From assembly GCF_000721495.1 (NCBI RefSeq), contig NZ_JOHY01000004.1, forward strand, positions 1 through 64,000: a DNA stretch of 64,000 nucleotides, in the 5' to 3' direction. The position numbers and the translations under genes are program-made. The stretch's first letter is position 1. Every line of letters begins with the position of its first letter. The DNA is from Streptomyces sp. NRRL F-5123 (GTDB taxonomy: Bacteria; Actinomycetota; Actinomycetes; Streptomycetales; Streptomycetaceae). Shown piece after piece: positions 23,271 through 32,017 of the stretch. The notes beneath the pieces were generated by a model, which was not told where the DNA came from, did no database searches, and was given only the letters and a program-made list of their open reading frames with translations.

Positions 23271-26200
23271 GTGCGTCCTCGCCCTTCACGAGCACCGCGC
23301 CCACATCCGCACGCGTACCGGGCGGGCGCGCTCGTGGCCGCCTGCCTGGCGCTGCTGGCCGCGATACCGGCGGCCGCCGCCGGGGGCGCGCAAGCGGCCG
23401 GTGCGGCGACGGGGGCCGTCGTCGACGGCGACGCGCGTTTCGAGGTGCTGACGCCGACGCTGGTGCGGCTGGAGTACGCCGGTGACGGGGCCTTCCAGGA
23501 CGGCGCCACGTTCAACGCGGTCAACCGCTCCTTCAGCCCGCCCGCGTACACCACCGACGTGACCTCCGACGGCTACCGGGAGATCAGGACCGGCGCACTG
23601 ACGCTGCGCTGGAAGGAGGGCAGCGGGCCGTTCACCGCGGCCAACACCACCGTCACGCTGGCCGCCACGGGCACCCAGGCCAAGCCCGCCTTCCCGTCCT
23701 ACTGCGCGTTCGGCGCCGCCTGCGAGGGGGAGGACGCGCTGTTCAGCGGACGGGCTGCGGCCGCGTACGACCACACCGGATACACCGGCAGCGCGTTCGT
23801 GGCCGGTTACGAGGCCGCGGGCAGCGGCATCGGCCAGGACGTCTCGCAGGTCCCGGCCTCGGGCGACTACCGGCTCCAGGTCCGCTACTCCAACGCGGCG
23901 GGCGGCACCGGCACGCTGTCCACCCGGGTGAACGGCGCCGCGGGGCCCGCGCTGAGCCTGCCCGCGACGTCCTCGTGGAACGCCTGGTCCACGGCATCGG
24001 CCACCGTGCACCTGACCGCGGGCACGGACGCGGTGTCCGTGGTGCAGAACGCCGGGGACACCGGCCGGGTCAACATCGACGGCATCGCCGTCACCCCGCT
24101 CGCCGCCACGGCCTACCCCGCCGCGCAGACCGACCTGGTCACCACCGGCTACGGCGCGGGGCCCGCGGACACGCTCGGCGGCTGGTCGCGGACACTGGAC
24201 AACCCGCGGACCCTCCCCGTACCCGAGCACCCCGGAATCCTCGACCGGCACGGCTGGTACCTGCTCGACGACAGCCGCAGCGCGCTGCTCGGCTCCGCGC
24301 ACGCCGTCACCGACCGCCCCTCCCACGGCAGTTCGCCCTACCAGGACGGCTACTTCTTCGGCTACGGCCAGGACTACAAGCAGGGCCTGTCCGACCTCAA
24401 CGCCCTGACAGGCAGCACCGCGCTGCTGCCGCGGTCGGCGTACGGGGTCTGGTACTCGCGCTACTACGCCTACACCGCGGCCGACTACGAGAACACGCTG
24501 CTGCCCGCCCTCCGCACGAACGACGTGCCCGTCGACTGGCTGGTGGTGGACACCGACTGGAAGTCGCCGAGCCAGTGGAACGGCTGGAACTGGAACTCCG
24601 CGCTCTTCCCCGATCCGCAGGCCTTCCTGGACTGGACGAAGCAACAGGGCCTGTCGGTCGCGATGAACATCCATCCCAGCATCAACGGCGACGACCCGCG
24701 GTTCGCCGCAGCCAACAGCGCGGCCGGCGGGCTGACCGTCGACAGCGGGAACACCTACCGCTTCGACTGGTCGAGCAGTTCCCAGCTCGGCGCGTACCTG
24801 GGTCTGCACCAGCCGTTCGAGCAGCAGGGCGTGCGGGAGTGGTGGCTGGACTACTGCGGTGGGTGCGGGGGTTCGACGGCGAGCGACCCGCACGTCGCAC
24901 CGGACAACCTGATCAATCAGGCCTACGCCGACGACGCGGCCGCCAGGGGCCTGCGCGGCTTCTCCTTCGCCCGGATCGGCGGCTCCGAGCAGGGCGGTGA
25001 CGACAGCAACTACGCGCTGGGACCGTGGTCGGAGCGGCGCACCAGCATGCAGTTCACCGGGGACACCCCGGCGACGTGGGACATGCTGGGCTTCGAGGTG
25101 CGCTTCACCGCCGACGAGGCGGCTGCGGGACTGTCGAACGTCAGCCACGACATCGGCAGCTTCCACGGCGGGCACCTGGCCGACGACCTGTACGTGCGCT
25201 GGCTGCAGTTCGGCGCCTTCCAGCCGGTCGACCGGCTGCACTCCGACCACGGCGACCGGCTGCCGTGGAACTACACGGGGGCGGCCGCGACCGCCGCGGC
25301 GCAGGCGCTGCGGCTGCGCGAGGCGCTGGTGCCCTACACGTACACCCTCGCCCGTCAGGCGAGCACCACCGGCGTGCCGATCGTCCGCCCGATGTACCTC
25401 GACTACCCCGCGCAGGAGGACGCCTACCGCGCTCAGGGCGAGTACCTGTACGGCGACGACGTGCTGGTCGCGCCGATCACCACGCCCGACGACAGCTCCG
25501 GGAACGGGTCGGTGCCGGTGTGGGTCCCGCCGGGCAGCTGGACGGACTACTTCACCGGGCGCACCTGGACCGGCCCGGCCACGGTGACGATGACCGCTCC
25601 GCTCGGGCAGTTCCCGGTGCTGATCAGGGGCGGCGGGATGATGACGACCCGCACCGACTACGCGGGCAACGCGCAGCAGCAGCTGACCGCGCTGACCGTC
25701 AACGTGGCCGCGGGCGCCGACGGTTCGTCGTCGGTGTACACCGACGCGGGCGAGGGCACCGGCTACACGGCGGGCCAGTCGGCGACGACGCCGCTGACCT
25801 GGAAGGAGGCCACGCGGACCCTCACCGTCGGGGCGCAGAGCGGCAGTTGGCCCGGCGCGCCGGCCTCCCGGGCGTACACGCTGCGGCTGTCGAACTCCGC
25901 GGCGCCGACCGCCGTGCGGGTCGACGGCGTGCAGGTGCCCGAAACGGACTGGTCGTGGAACCCGCAGCGCCGCACCGTCACCGTCACCACGGCGGCGCTG
26001 CCGGTGGGCAGCGCGCACACGGTGGCGCTGGAAGGCAGCGCGACGGCCAACCCGGCCGCCGGGGAGGTCATCGGGGCGGGGGGCAACTGCCTGGACGCGG
26101 CCGGCGGGGCCGCCGCGGACGGCACCGCGCTCCAGCTGTGGGGCTGCAACCACACCGCGGGCCAGCAGTTCACGCTCGCGTCCGACAACACACTGCGCAC

Positions 26201-26810
26201 GCTGGGCAGTTGCGCCACCGCCGGCGGCGGAACGGCGAACCGCACACCCGTCGCGCTCGCGGCGTGCACCGCTTCGGCGTCCCAGGCCTGGACCCACCGC
26301 ACCGACGGCAGCCTGCTCAACCCCGCGTCCGGGCGCTGCCTCGACGTGCCCGACAGCAACTCCGCGCCCGGGGCCGTCCAGCTCCAGCTGTACGACTGCA
26401 ACGGCACCGGCGCGCAGGTGTGGAAGCTGCCGCCGGGACCGCTCACCGGGCCCGGCGGGCTGTGCGCGGACGTGGCCAACGCCGACCCCGCCCCGACAAC
26501 GCCCGTACGGCTGTGGAGTTGCAACTCCACCGACGCGCAGCGCTGGTCGGCCCCCGGCGACCGCACCCTGCACGCGCTGGGCAAGTGCCTGGACGCGGCC
26601 GGTGGCGGCACGGCGAACGGGACACGCGTCCAGTTGTGGGACTGCAACGGCACGGGGGCGCAGTCCTGGACGACGCGTCCCGACGGCACCCTCTTCAACT
26701 CCCCCTCGGGGCGCTGCCTCGACGACAGCGGCGGGCTCACGCAACAGGGGGACGCACTGCAGTTGTACGACTGCAACGACACCGCAGCACAGGTCTTCCG
26801 CCTGCGGTAG
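23271..26810 (+). CDS. Secreted GH31 glycoside hydrolase with internal CBM and ricin-type lectin domains
   Basis: GTG 23271 after GGGAGG encodes 1179 residues. A signal peptide (basic start, then ALVAACLALLAAIPAAAAG) is followed by the GH31 N-terminal domain, into which a CBM6/35-like module (about residues 160-285, ending INIDGIAV-like VNIDGIAVTPL) is inserted. The TIM barrel spans about 385-710; the expected nucleophile is Asp527 in REWWLDYCGG and the acid/base Asp598 in FTGDTPATW. GH31 C-terminal beta domains follow, then two ricin-B/CBM13 repeats from about residue 920 (repeated LQLWGCN, LQLYDCN, VQLWDCN and RCLD motifs). GH31 enzymes cleave alpha-glucosidic, xylosidic or galactosidic bonds; the exact substrate is open. 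Monocistronic. Confidence 0.92.
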   Translation: MRPRPSRAPRPHPHAYRAGALVAACLALLAAIPAAAAGGAQAAGAATGAVVDGDARFEVLTPTLVRLEYAGDGAFQDGATFNAVNRSFSPPAYTTDVTSDGYREIRTGALTLRWKEGSGPFTAANTTVTLAATGTQAKPAFPSYCAFGAACEGEDALFSGRAAAAYDHTGYTGSAFVAGYEAAGSGIGQDVSQVPASGDYRLQVRYSNAAGGTGTLSTRVNGAAGPALSLPATSSWNAWSTASATVHLTAGTDAVSVVQNAGDTGRVNIDGIAVTPLAATAYPAAQTDLVTTGYGAGPADTLGGWSRTLDNPRTLPVPEHPGILDRHGWYLLDDSRSALLGSAHAVTDRPSHGSSPYQDGYFFGYGQDYKQGLSDLNALTGSTALLPRSAYGVWYSRYYAYTAADYENTLLPALRTNDVPVDWLVVDTDWKSPSQWNGWNWNSALFPDPQAFLDWTKQQGLSVAMNIHPSINGDDPRFAAANSAAGGLTVDSGNTYRFDWSSSSQLGAYLGLHQPFEQQGVREWWLDYCGGCGGSTASDPHVAPDNLINQAYADDAAARGLRGFSFARIGGSEQGGDDSNYALGPWSERRTSMQFTGDTPATWDMLGFEVRFTADEAAAGLSNVSHDIGSFHGGHLADDLYVRWLQFGAFQPVDRLHSDHGDRLPWNYTGAAATAAAQALRLREALVPYTYTLARQASTTGVPIVRPMYLDYPAQEDAYRAQGEYLYGDDVLVAPITTPDDSSGNGSVPVWVPPGSWTDYFTGRTWTGPATVTMTAPLGQFPVLIRGGGMMTTRTDYAGNAQQQLTALTVNVAAGADGSSSVYTDAGEGTGYTAGQSATTPLTWKEATRTLTVGAQSGSWPGAPASRAYTLRLSNSAAPTAVRVDGVQVPETDWSWNPQRRTVTVTTAALPVGSAHTVALEGSATANPAAGEVIGAGGNCLDAAGGAAADGTALQLWGCNHTAGQQFTLASDNTLRTLGSCATAGGGTANRTPVALAACTASASQAWTHRTDGSLLNPASGRCLDVPDSNSAPGAVQLQLYDCNGTGAQVWKLPPGPLTGPGGLCADVANADPAPTTPVRLWSCNSTDAQRWSAPGDRTLHALGKCLDAAGGGTANGTRVQLWDCNGTGAQSWTTRPDGTLFNSPSGRCLDDSGGLTQQGDALQLYDCNDTAAQVFRLR

Positions 26811-26914
26811 ACGCAATCCACCTGCCGGTCCTTGGTCGCGAAGGGCCGTCAGGTCCGGGCCTGCCACGGGCGGTCGGGCGGTGGGCGGCCTGCGGCATGG
26901 CCTATCGTCGGCCC

Positions 26915-27829
26915 ATGACTGAACTGGTCCTGCGGGGGCGGCTGGTCACCGCGCGCCTCCAGGGTGACGCCGTGGTGCTGCGGCGGCCGTGGGGGCGGTC
27001 GGAGACGCATGTCCCGCTGGCCGCCATAGAGGCGGTGCGTACCCGGAGGCGGTCCGGTCCGGGCGCGTCGGGCGGCGCGAAGCGCGTCACGGAGATCGTG
27101 CTGGCCTCCGCTTCGGCCGGCTCCGCACCCGTCGTCTACACCGTGGGGTCGCCGAATGCGGAAGCCGCCCGGGTGTTCGCGTCGACGGTCACAGCGGCGC
27201 TGCCGGTGCACGACGCCGCGGAACCGCGGGCGGACGGCGCCGAGCTGGTGAGGACACTGCCCCGCGAGACCGCCGGGAAGAAGGAGGGCGGCCGGCCCGC
27301 CCGCGTCCGGTCGCGGCCTCTCCTCTCGGCCGGCGGGGCCCTGTTCGTCCTGGGGCTGGTCCCGGCCGCAGCAGCCGGGCGTTCGGGCCCCGCGCTCGCC
27401 GTCGTCTGGGCCGTCGGCTACGCACCGTTCCTCGTCCTGTGCGCGGTCAGCCGGGTCGTTTACCGGATCACGGCGGACTGGTGGTGGCTCCGCCGACGCG
27501 GGACAACGGTCCTGGCGACCTTCCAAAAGAAGATGTACGGGACCGGGAGCGACGGCGAGACGACGGTGACCGACGTCTACGCGTACAGCGACGCCCTCGG
27601 CCGCGAGCGCACGTACGTCGGCGGCGGCAGGCCGGTGACCGCCGAGCCGCGGCGCATCGAGGTGACGTACGACCCGCTGGACCCGGACCGGGCCGCCGCC
27701 CGCAACGGCCCAGCCGTCCGGGCCGTCCAGTTCCTCGCGTACGTCGTGCTCGGCCTGCCCGTCGTCGCCCTCACCGCCGCCGGCCCGGTCGTCTACTTCT
27801 GGTTCGCCGTTTCCACCGCGGCCGGCTGA
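26915..27829 (+). CDS. DUF3592-like membrane protein
   Basis: ATG 26915 gives 304 residues; a TATCGT box about 7 bases upstream and no Shine-Dalgarno suggest a leaderless mRNA. The N-terminal 130 residues form a PH-like soluble domain (MTELVLRGRLVTARLQGDAV, VPLAAIEAVRTRRR). Hydrophobic spans lie around LLSAGGALFVLGLVPAAAAG, ALAVVWAVGYAPFLVLCAVS and near the C-terminus (FLAYVVLGLPVVALTAAG). Between them TTVLATFQKKMYG and RIEVTYDPLDPDRA match the DUF3592 pattern. Likely an integral membrane protein of unknown role in streptomycetes. It overlaps no neighbour. Confidence 0.75.
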   Translation: MTELVLRGRLVTARLQGDAVVLRRPWGRSETHVPLAAIEAVRTRRRSGPGASGGAKRVTEIVLASASAGSAPVVYTVGSPNAEAARVFASTVTAALPVHDAAEPRADGAELVRTLPRETAGKKEGGRPARVRSRPLLSAGGALFVLGLVPAAAAGRSGPALAVVWAVGYAPFLVLCAVSRVVYRITADWWWLRRRGTTVLATFQKKMYGTGSDGETTVTDVYAYSDALGRERTYVGGGRPVTAEPRRIEVTYDPLDPDRAAARNGPAVRAVQFLAYVVLGLPVVALTAAGPVVYFWFAVSTAAG

Positions 27830-27908
27830 GGCCGGCGAGGCTCAGGGTCGGACCACCCCGGTACGGAACACGCCGAGCCGGCCAGCCCTCGGGGCCGGAA
27901 CCGGCAGC

Positions 27909-28640
27909 TCACGGCGCGGGCGCGGCCGGCGAAGCAGTGAGCAGTAGCCACCAGCCCAGACCGAAATCGACGCTGAGGTAGATCCGGTTCAGATCGAGCA
28001 ACTGGTGCACCAGGACGTAGTCCGGGTTCTTGTCGGTGCCGTACCAGGACGGCCGGGGATCCACCCGGGGCGGGAACGCCTTCAAGGGCATCGCCCCTGC
28101 GATCAGCGCGAGCACCGCCGGCGGAGGCAGCACCGTCGCGGCGGAGCGGCGGCTGCCCGGCGTGGCCGGCCGGGCCGGGCGCGGCGGGGCGAGGGGACAG
28201 CGGGGGCGGGCCGGCCGGCACGCACGGCGGTGAGAGTGGCGACAGGGGCCCGGTGAACACACCGCTGGCGGTCAGGGCGGTCCGGTCCCGCTGGACGGCG
28301 ATCCCGAAGTCGGCAAGCAGGACTCGCCCGTCGTCGGCGAGCCAGGATGTCGGCCGGCTTCACGTCCCGGTGCACGATGGCGACCCGGTGCGCGGCGTCC
28401 AGGGCGGACAGCACCGCAGTCGCGACCCGGACCACCTCCGGGACGGGCAGCGGACCGTCCTCGGTGATCCGCTCGTGCGGTGACCGGCCCACGACCAGCT
28501 GCATCACCGTCCGATACCACGTCGTGCACCCCGACCACGTACGGGTGGTCCCCGCAGCTGCGCCGTGTGCCGTGCCTCGCGCTGGGCCCGCTCCAGCAAC
28601 TCGGCGTGCTCCGCGGGCGACCCGGGAGGTGTCCACGCTG
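27909..28640 (-). pseudogene. Serine/threonine protein kinase, truncated and frameshifted
   Basis: Kinase motifs survive in different minus-strand frames: GHPYVVGVHDVVSDG (strand 4 region), MQLVVGRSPHERITEDGPLP (hinge), AHRVAIVHRDVKPADIL (catalytic loop with HRDVKP) and, in a third frame, LADFGIAVQRDRTALTASG (DFG motif). The glycine-rich loop and the catalytic Lys domain are absent. After the DFG segment the sequence goes into a Pro-rich linker and then, in yet another frame, a C-terminal stretch with a hydrophobic segment (SVDFGLGWWLLLTASP). The gene once coded for a membrane-bound Hanks-type kinase but has lost both ends of the kinase domain. Confidence 0.7.
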
Positions 28641-28680
28641 ACCTACCTGGCAACCCCGGGCCGACGCCTGACGTTCCCAG

Positions 28681-30012
28681 TCACACCGGCTGCGCCTCAC
28701 CACGGTCGGATTCGCCGGTCGCCCACAGGGAGCGGGTGCCGAGTCCGACGACGTCCAGGGCGAGTTCGGCGTACATCGCGTTGGCCCAGGAGAACCAGGG
28801 CCTGGTGAACCTGCGCGGGTCGTCCTTGTGGAAGGACTCGTGCATCGCCCCGGTGCCCGCGTCGGTGTCGATCAGCACGCGCAGCGCCCTCAGCCGGTCC
28901 TGGGCGACGTCGCTCGTCAGGCCCTGCACGGCGATCGCGATCGGCCAGATGTGCTGCGCGGGGGTGTGCGGGCTGCCCACCCCCTCGGCGGCGCTCCCCC
29001 GGTACCAGGTCGGGTTCTCGGGTGAGAGCACGAACTGCCGGGTCGCACGGTAAAGCGGGTCGGTGCCGGGGATGTTCGCGACGAGGGGCAGTGACAGCAG
29101 GCTCGGCATGTTGGCGTCGTCCATGAGGAGCGCGTTGCCGTGGCCGTCCACCTCGTACGCGTAGATCTCGCCGAGGTCGGCGTGGCGCACGGTCCCGTGG
29201 CGGCGGACGCCCTCGCGCAGTTCCGCCGCCAGCAGCGTGGCGTCGGCAGCGAGCGCCGCGTCCGACAGGTGGCGTGCGATGTCGGCCACGCCGTCGAGGG
29301 CTGCGGCCGCGCACAGGTTCGCGGGCACGTTGTACCCGTGGACGCAGGCGTCGTCGCTGGGCCGGAATCCGCTCCAGGTCATGCCGGTCCGGGCGACCGG
29401 CGTTCCCCGTCCCCCGTTCGGCAGCGTGTCGCCGGGCGGGCCGGCCTGCCGCACGAAGCGGTACGCCGACCGTCCCTCGTGGTCCTGCTCCCTGCGCCAC
29501 ACCGCGACGACAACGCGGGCGATACGCGCGGTGTCCTCGAGGTGGTCGGTCAGTCCGGTGGCCGCCCAGAAGCGGTGGGCCAGCAGGAGGGGGAAGGCGA
29601 GGGAGTCGACCTCGTACTTCTCCTCCCACACCCAGGGGTCGTCACACAGGTCGTCCGCGTCGTGCGCCCGCCCGGAGGGCTCGGCGTTGAAGGCGTTCGC
29701 GTAGGGATCGCGCTCGATCTGCCGGAACTGCCGCCTCATCACGGCGGTGACGAGGTTCCGCAGCGGAGCGTCGTCCCGCAGCAGCGCCAGGTACGGCATC
29801 ATCTGCGTCGTCGAGTCGCGCAGCCACATGGCGGGGATGTCACCGGTCACCACGAAAGCGGTGCCGTCGGGCATCGGGCGGATGGTGCGCGCCAGAGTGT
29901 CGTCGAGGCAGCGTACGAGGGTCTGGCCGAACCGGGGGTCGCCCAGCGCGTCGAGGCGGCGAAGGGCCTCCTCCACGACCGGGTGGTCCTTGACGGTGGT
30001 GGGGAACTTCAT
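28681..30012 (-). CDS. GH125 exo-alpha-mannosidase
   Basis: The 443-residue protein matches the GH125 family (formerly DUF1237): CLDDTLARTIRPMPDGTAFV, TGDIPAMWLRDSTTQMMPYL, DPYANAFNAEPSG, WEEKYEVDSLAFPLLLAHRF, TGMTWSGFRPSDDACVHGYN and the C-terminal MHESFHKDDPRRFTRPWFSW. Characterized members are metal-independent, inverting exo-alpha-1,6-mannosidases acting on N-glycan or fungal mannan fragments. There is no signal peptide, so it should act in the cytoplasm on imported oligosaccharides. Its ATG overlaps the stop of the LacI regulator gene (ATGA), giving translational coupling at the end of the minus-strand operon. Confidence 0.93.
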   Translation of the reverse strand: MKFPTTVKDHPVVEEALRRLDALGDPRFGQTLVRCLDDTLARTIRPMPDGTAFVVTGDIPAMWLRDSTTQMMPYLALLRDDAPLRNLVTAVMRRQFRQIERDPYANAFNAEPSGRAHDADDLCDDPWVWEEKYEVDSLAFPLLLAHRFWAATGLTDHLEDTARIARVVVAVWRREQDHEGRSAYRFVRQAGPPGDTLPNGGRGTPVARTGMTWSGFRPSDDACVHGYNVPANLCAAAALDGVADIARHLSDAALAADATLLAAELREGVRRHGTVRHADLGEIYAYEVDGHGNALLMDDANMPSLLSLPLVANIPGTDPLYRATRQFVLSPENPTWYRGSAAEGVGSPHTPAQHIWPIAIAVQGLTSDVAQDRLRALRVLIDTDAGTGAMHESFHKDDPRRFTRPWFSWANAMYAELALDVVGLGTRSLWATGESDRGEAQPV

Positions 30013-31040
30013 GCTCGGACCTCGCGCGGGCCGCCGGAAAGCGGCCCGTAACGGATGACGCGCGTCGGAACGGTGACGCGGCGGGCGGCGGGCGGCGGTG
30101 CGCCCCGGTTTCCGAGGCGGTCGAGCAGCAGGCGTGCGGCCTGGCGGCCGATCTCGTCGGCGTCGTAGGAGACGAGCGTGAGCGACAGGCCGAGCACGTC
30201 GGAGAGGTCGAAGTCGTCGAACCCCGCGAGGGGAATGCTGGTCCCCGTCTTCAGCAGGACCCGGATCGCGCCCTGGCTGATGCGGTTGTTGGCGCAGAAC
30301 AGCGCCGTGGGAGGGCTGGGCAGGTCCAGGAGTTCCGCGGTCGCCCGCTCCGCCGTCACGGCGTCGACGAGGCCCTGGCGGATCAGGGTGCTGTCCGGCT
30401 CGACACCGGCCTCCTCGTGCGCCGCCCAGAACCCGCGCAGACGCTCCGTCCCGGTGTACAACGCCGGAGGGTTGCCGAGGAAGGCGACACGGGTGTGCCC
30501 TTCGGCCAGCAGGCACGCCGTGGCCTCGCGGGCTCCGTGGAAGTCCTCGACAAGGACGCAGTCGGTGTCGAGGCCCGCCGGCGGCCGTGCGGCAAGGACG
30601 ACGGGGACGCGGCGCATCGCGTCCTCGAGGTGCTTCTGCCGGCTTCCCGCGGGAACGACGATCAGCCCTTCGACCTGGTGGTCGACCAGGCCGTCGACCA
30701 GGCCCGGCTCCTTGTCGACCTGGTCGGCGGAGTTGCTGAGCACCACCCTGAAGCCGTGCTCGGTGGCGATCTCCTGGACTCCGAGCGCGAGGCGTGAGTA
30801 GAACGGGTTGGCAAGGTTGGTGACGACGAGCCCTATCATCCCGCTGCCCCCGAGGCGCAGGCTGCGAGCGGTCTCGTTGCGGCGGTAGCCGAGCCGGTCC
30901 ACGGCGGCGAAGACACGCTCGCGGGTCGCCTCCGACACGCCGGGATCGTTCTTGAGCACCCGTGAGACGGTCATGGCACTGACCTGCGCGAGCTTGCCGA
31001 CGTCGTGCATGGTCGGCCCGCCGCCTCGCTGAGTGGGCAT
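30009..31040 (-). CDS. LacI family transcriptional repressor
   Basis: ATG 31040 follows GGAGGAGGGA and gives 343 residues. The LacI helix-turn-helix is at the N-terminus (MHDVGKLAQVSAMTVSRVLK, about residues 11-30) with the hinge helix RNETARSLRLGGSG, followed by a periplasmic-binding-protein-like sensor domain (MIGLVVTNLANPFYSRLALG; GLIVVPAGS; ALFCANNRISQGAI; LAGFDDFDLSDVLG). It is placed between the ROK kinase and GH125 genes and very likely represses this locus, with an oligosaccharide or sugar phosphate as inducer. Palindromic candidates TCGTTAACGA (33765-33774) and TCGTTAAC (33921-33928) lie in the divergent promoter region it would control. Confidence 0.93.
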   Translation of the reverse strand: MPTQRGGGPTMHDVGKLAQVSAMTVSRVLKNDPGVSEATRERVFAAVDRLGYRRNETARSLRLGGSGMIGLVVTNLANPFYSRLALGVQEIATEHGFRVVLSNSADQVDKEPGLVDGLVDHQVEGLIVVPAGSRQKHLEDAMRRVPVVLAARPPAGLDTDCVLVEDFHGAREATACLLAEGHTRVAFLGNPPALYTGTERLRGFWAAHEEAGVEPDSTLIRQGLVDAVTAERATAELLDLPSPPTALFCANNRISQGAIRVLLKTGTSIPLAGFDDFDLSDVLGLSLTLVSYDADEIGRQAARLLLDRLGNRGAPPPAARRVTVPTRVIRYGPLSGGPREVRA

Positions 31041-31084
31041 GTCCCTCCTCCTGCCTGCGCCGCCCAGCGGCGGAGTCACTCTCA

Positions 31085-32017
31085 TCATGCGGGGTCCGGC
31101 GCGTCCTGAGCCCATTGGGCGGCCCCGATCAACGGCGCCTCCTCCGGATGTCCGGCCGGCAGGACGCTCACCGCCGCCCTGTTCGCCGCGGGCAGCCCGT
31201 CGGTGAAAGCGGTGCGGACCAGCTCCCACGACCGGGCCATGGACCCGCCGATGACCACGCAGGTGGCCTCGAAACGGTCGATCCACGGGGCCAGGACCTG
31301 GCCGAGCGTGCCGAAAGCGTACTCGAAGGCCTCGGCGGCCACGGGGTCCCCGTCCTGGGCACGTGCGGCGATCTCCCGGACGTCCGGGACCTCGGCGCCG
31401 TCCGGCAGAGCCGCCCGGCGGGTGTAGCGCGCGCGGATGGCGCGGCGGGAGACGGCGTCCTCCAACGGCCCGCCGTGCGCGATGAGGTGGTGGACGAATC
31501 CCTCGGGCGGCACCCGGGGGTCGTCGTGGACGGGCCGGCCGCGTTCGAGGAACGACGACCCCACGCCGGTGCCCAGCGTCAGGCACACGGCGCGGTCGTG
31601 CCCTGCGGCGGCGCCGGCCCGGTACTCCCCGAGGCCGAAGGCGTCGGCGTCGTTGAGGAAGCACAGCCGCTCGGCGCGGTCGCCCAGGCGCCGGTGCAGA
31701 CCGGCCGCCACGTCCGCACCGGACAGCGACTCGAACTTGCCTACGCCCACGTAGTGGCCGATGCCGTTGTCGTAGTCGAAGGGGCCCGGCACGGCCACAC
31801 CCCAGCAGGGCCGGTGCCCCGCCGGCAGCTCCAGCCCGGTGCGGGCGACGGTGTCGAGGATGCCGTCGGCGGTGCCGTGCGAGTCCAGGGGCCTGCGGAT
31901 CACGGACGACGGAACGGGGCGGCCGGTGTCCGGGGCGACGAGCGCGGCGGTGACGTGCGTACCGCCGACCTCCAGCACGGGGACCGGCGCGGCCGGGCCC
32001 GCGGCGGCAGCGGTCAC
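31085..32017 (-). CDS. ROK family sugar kinase
   Basis: The 310-residue protein has the ROK ATPase fold: phosphate-1 loop LEVGGTHVTAALVAP, CWGVAVPGPFDYDNGIGHY, the catalytic-Asp segment FLNDADAFGLGEYRAG, the phosphate-2 loop VCLTLGTGVGSSFLERG and VVIGGSMARSWEL. The ROK zinc motif C-x-C-G-x-x-G-C is absent, as in some ROK kinases. Context (next to a phosphomannose-isomerase-like gene and alpha-mannosidases) suggests it phosphorylates mannose or a related hexose in the cytoplasm. Its ATG overlaps the stop of the upstream cupin gene by four bases; the LacI gene begins 44 bases after its stop. Confidence 0.9.
   Translation of the reverse strand: MTAAAAGPAAPVPVLEVGGTHVTAALVAPDTGRPVPSSVIRRPLDSHGTADGILDTVARTGLELPAGHRPCWGVAVPGPFDYDNGIGHYVGVGKFESLSGADVAAGLHRRLGDRAERLCFLNDADAFGLGEYRAGAAAGHDRAVCLTLGTGVGSSFLERGRPVHDDPRVPPEGFVHHLIAHGGPLEDAVSRRAIRARYTRRAALPDGAEVPDVREIAARAQDGDPVAAEAFEYAFGTLGQVLAPWIDRFEATCVVIGGSMARSWELVRTAFTDGLPAANRAAVSVLPAGHPEEAPLIGAAQWAQDAPDPA

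Noticed and set aside
20659-23304. Minus-strand open frame of 881 codons
   Set aside because: It is the shadow of the DUF3291 gene, the hydrolase and the aldo-keto reductase in another frame and has no domain content.
23286-26867. Minus-strand open frame of 1193 codons
   Set aside because: Fully antisense to the GH31 gene, whose domains, signal peptide and ribosome binding site are convincing.
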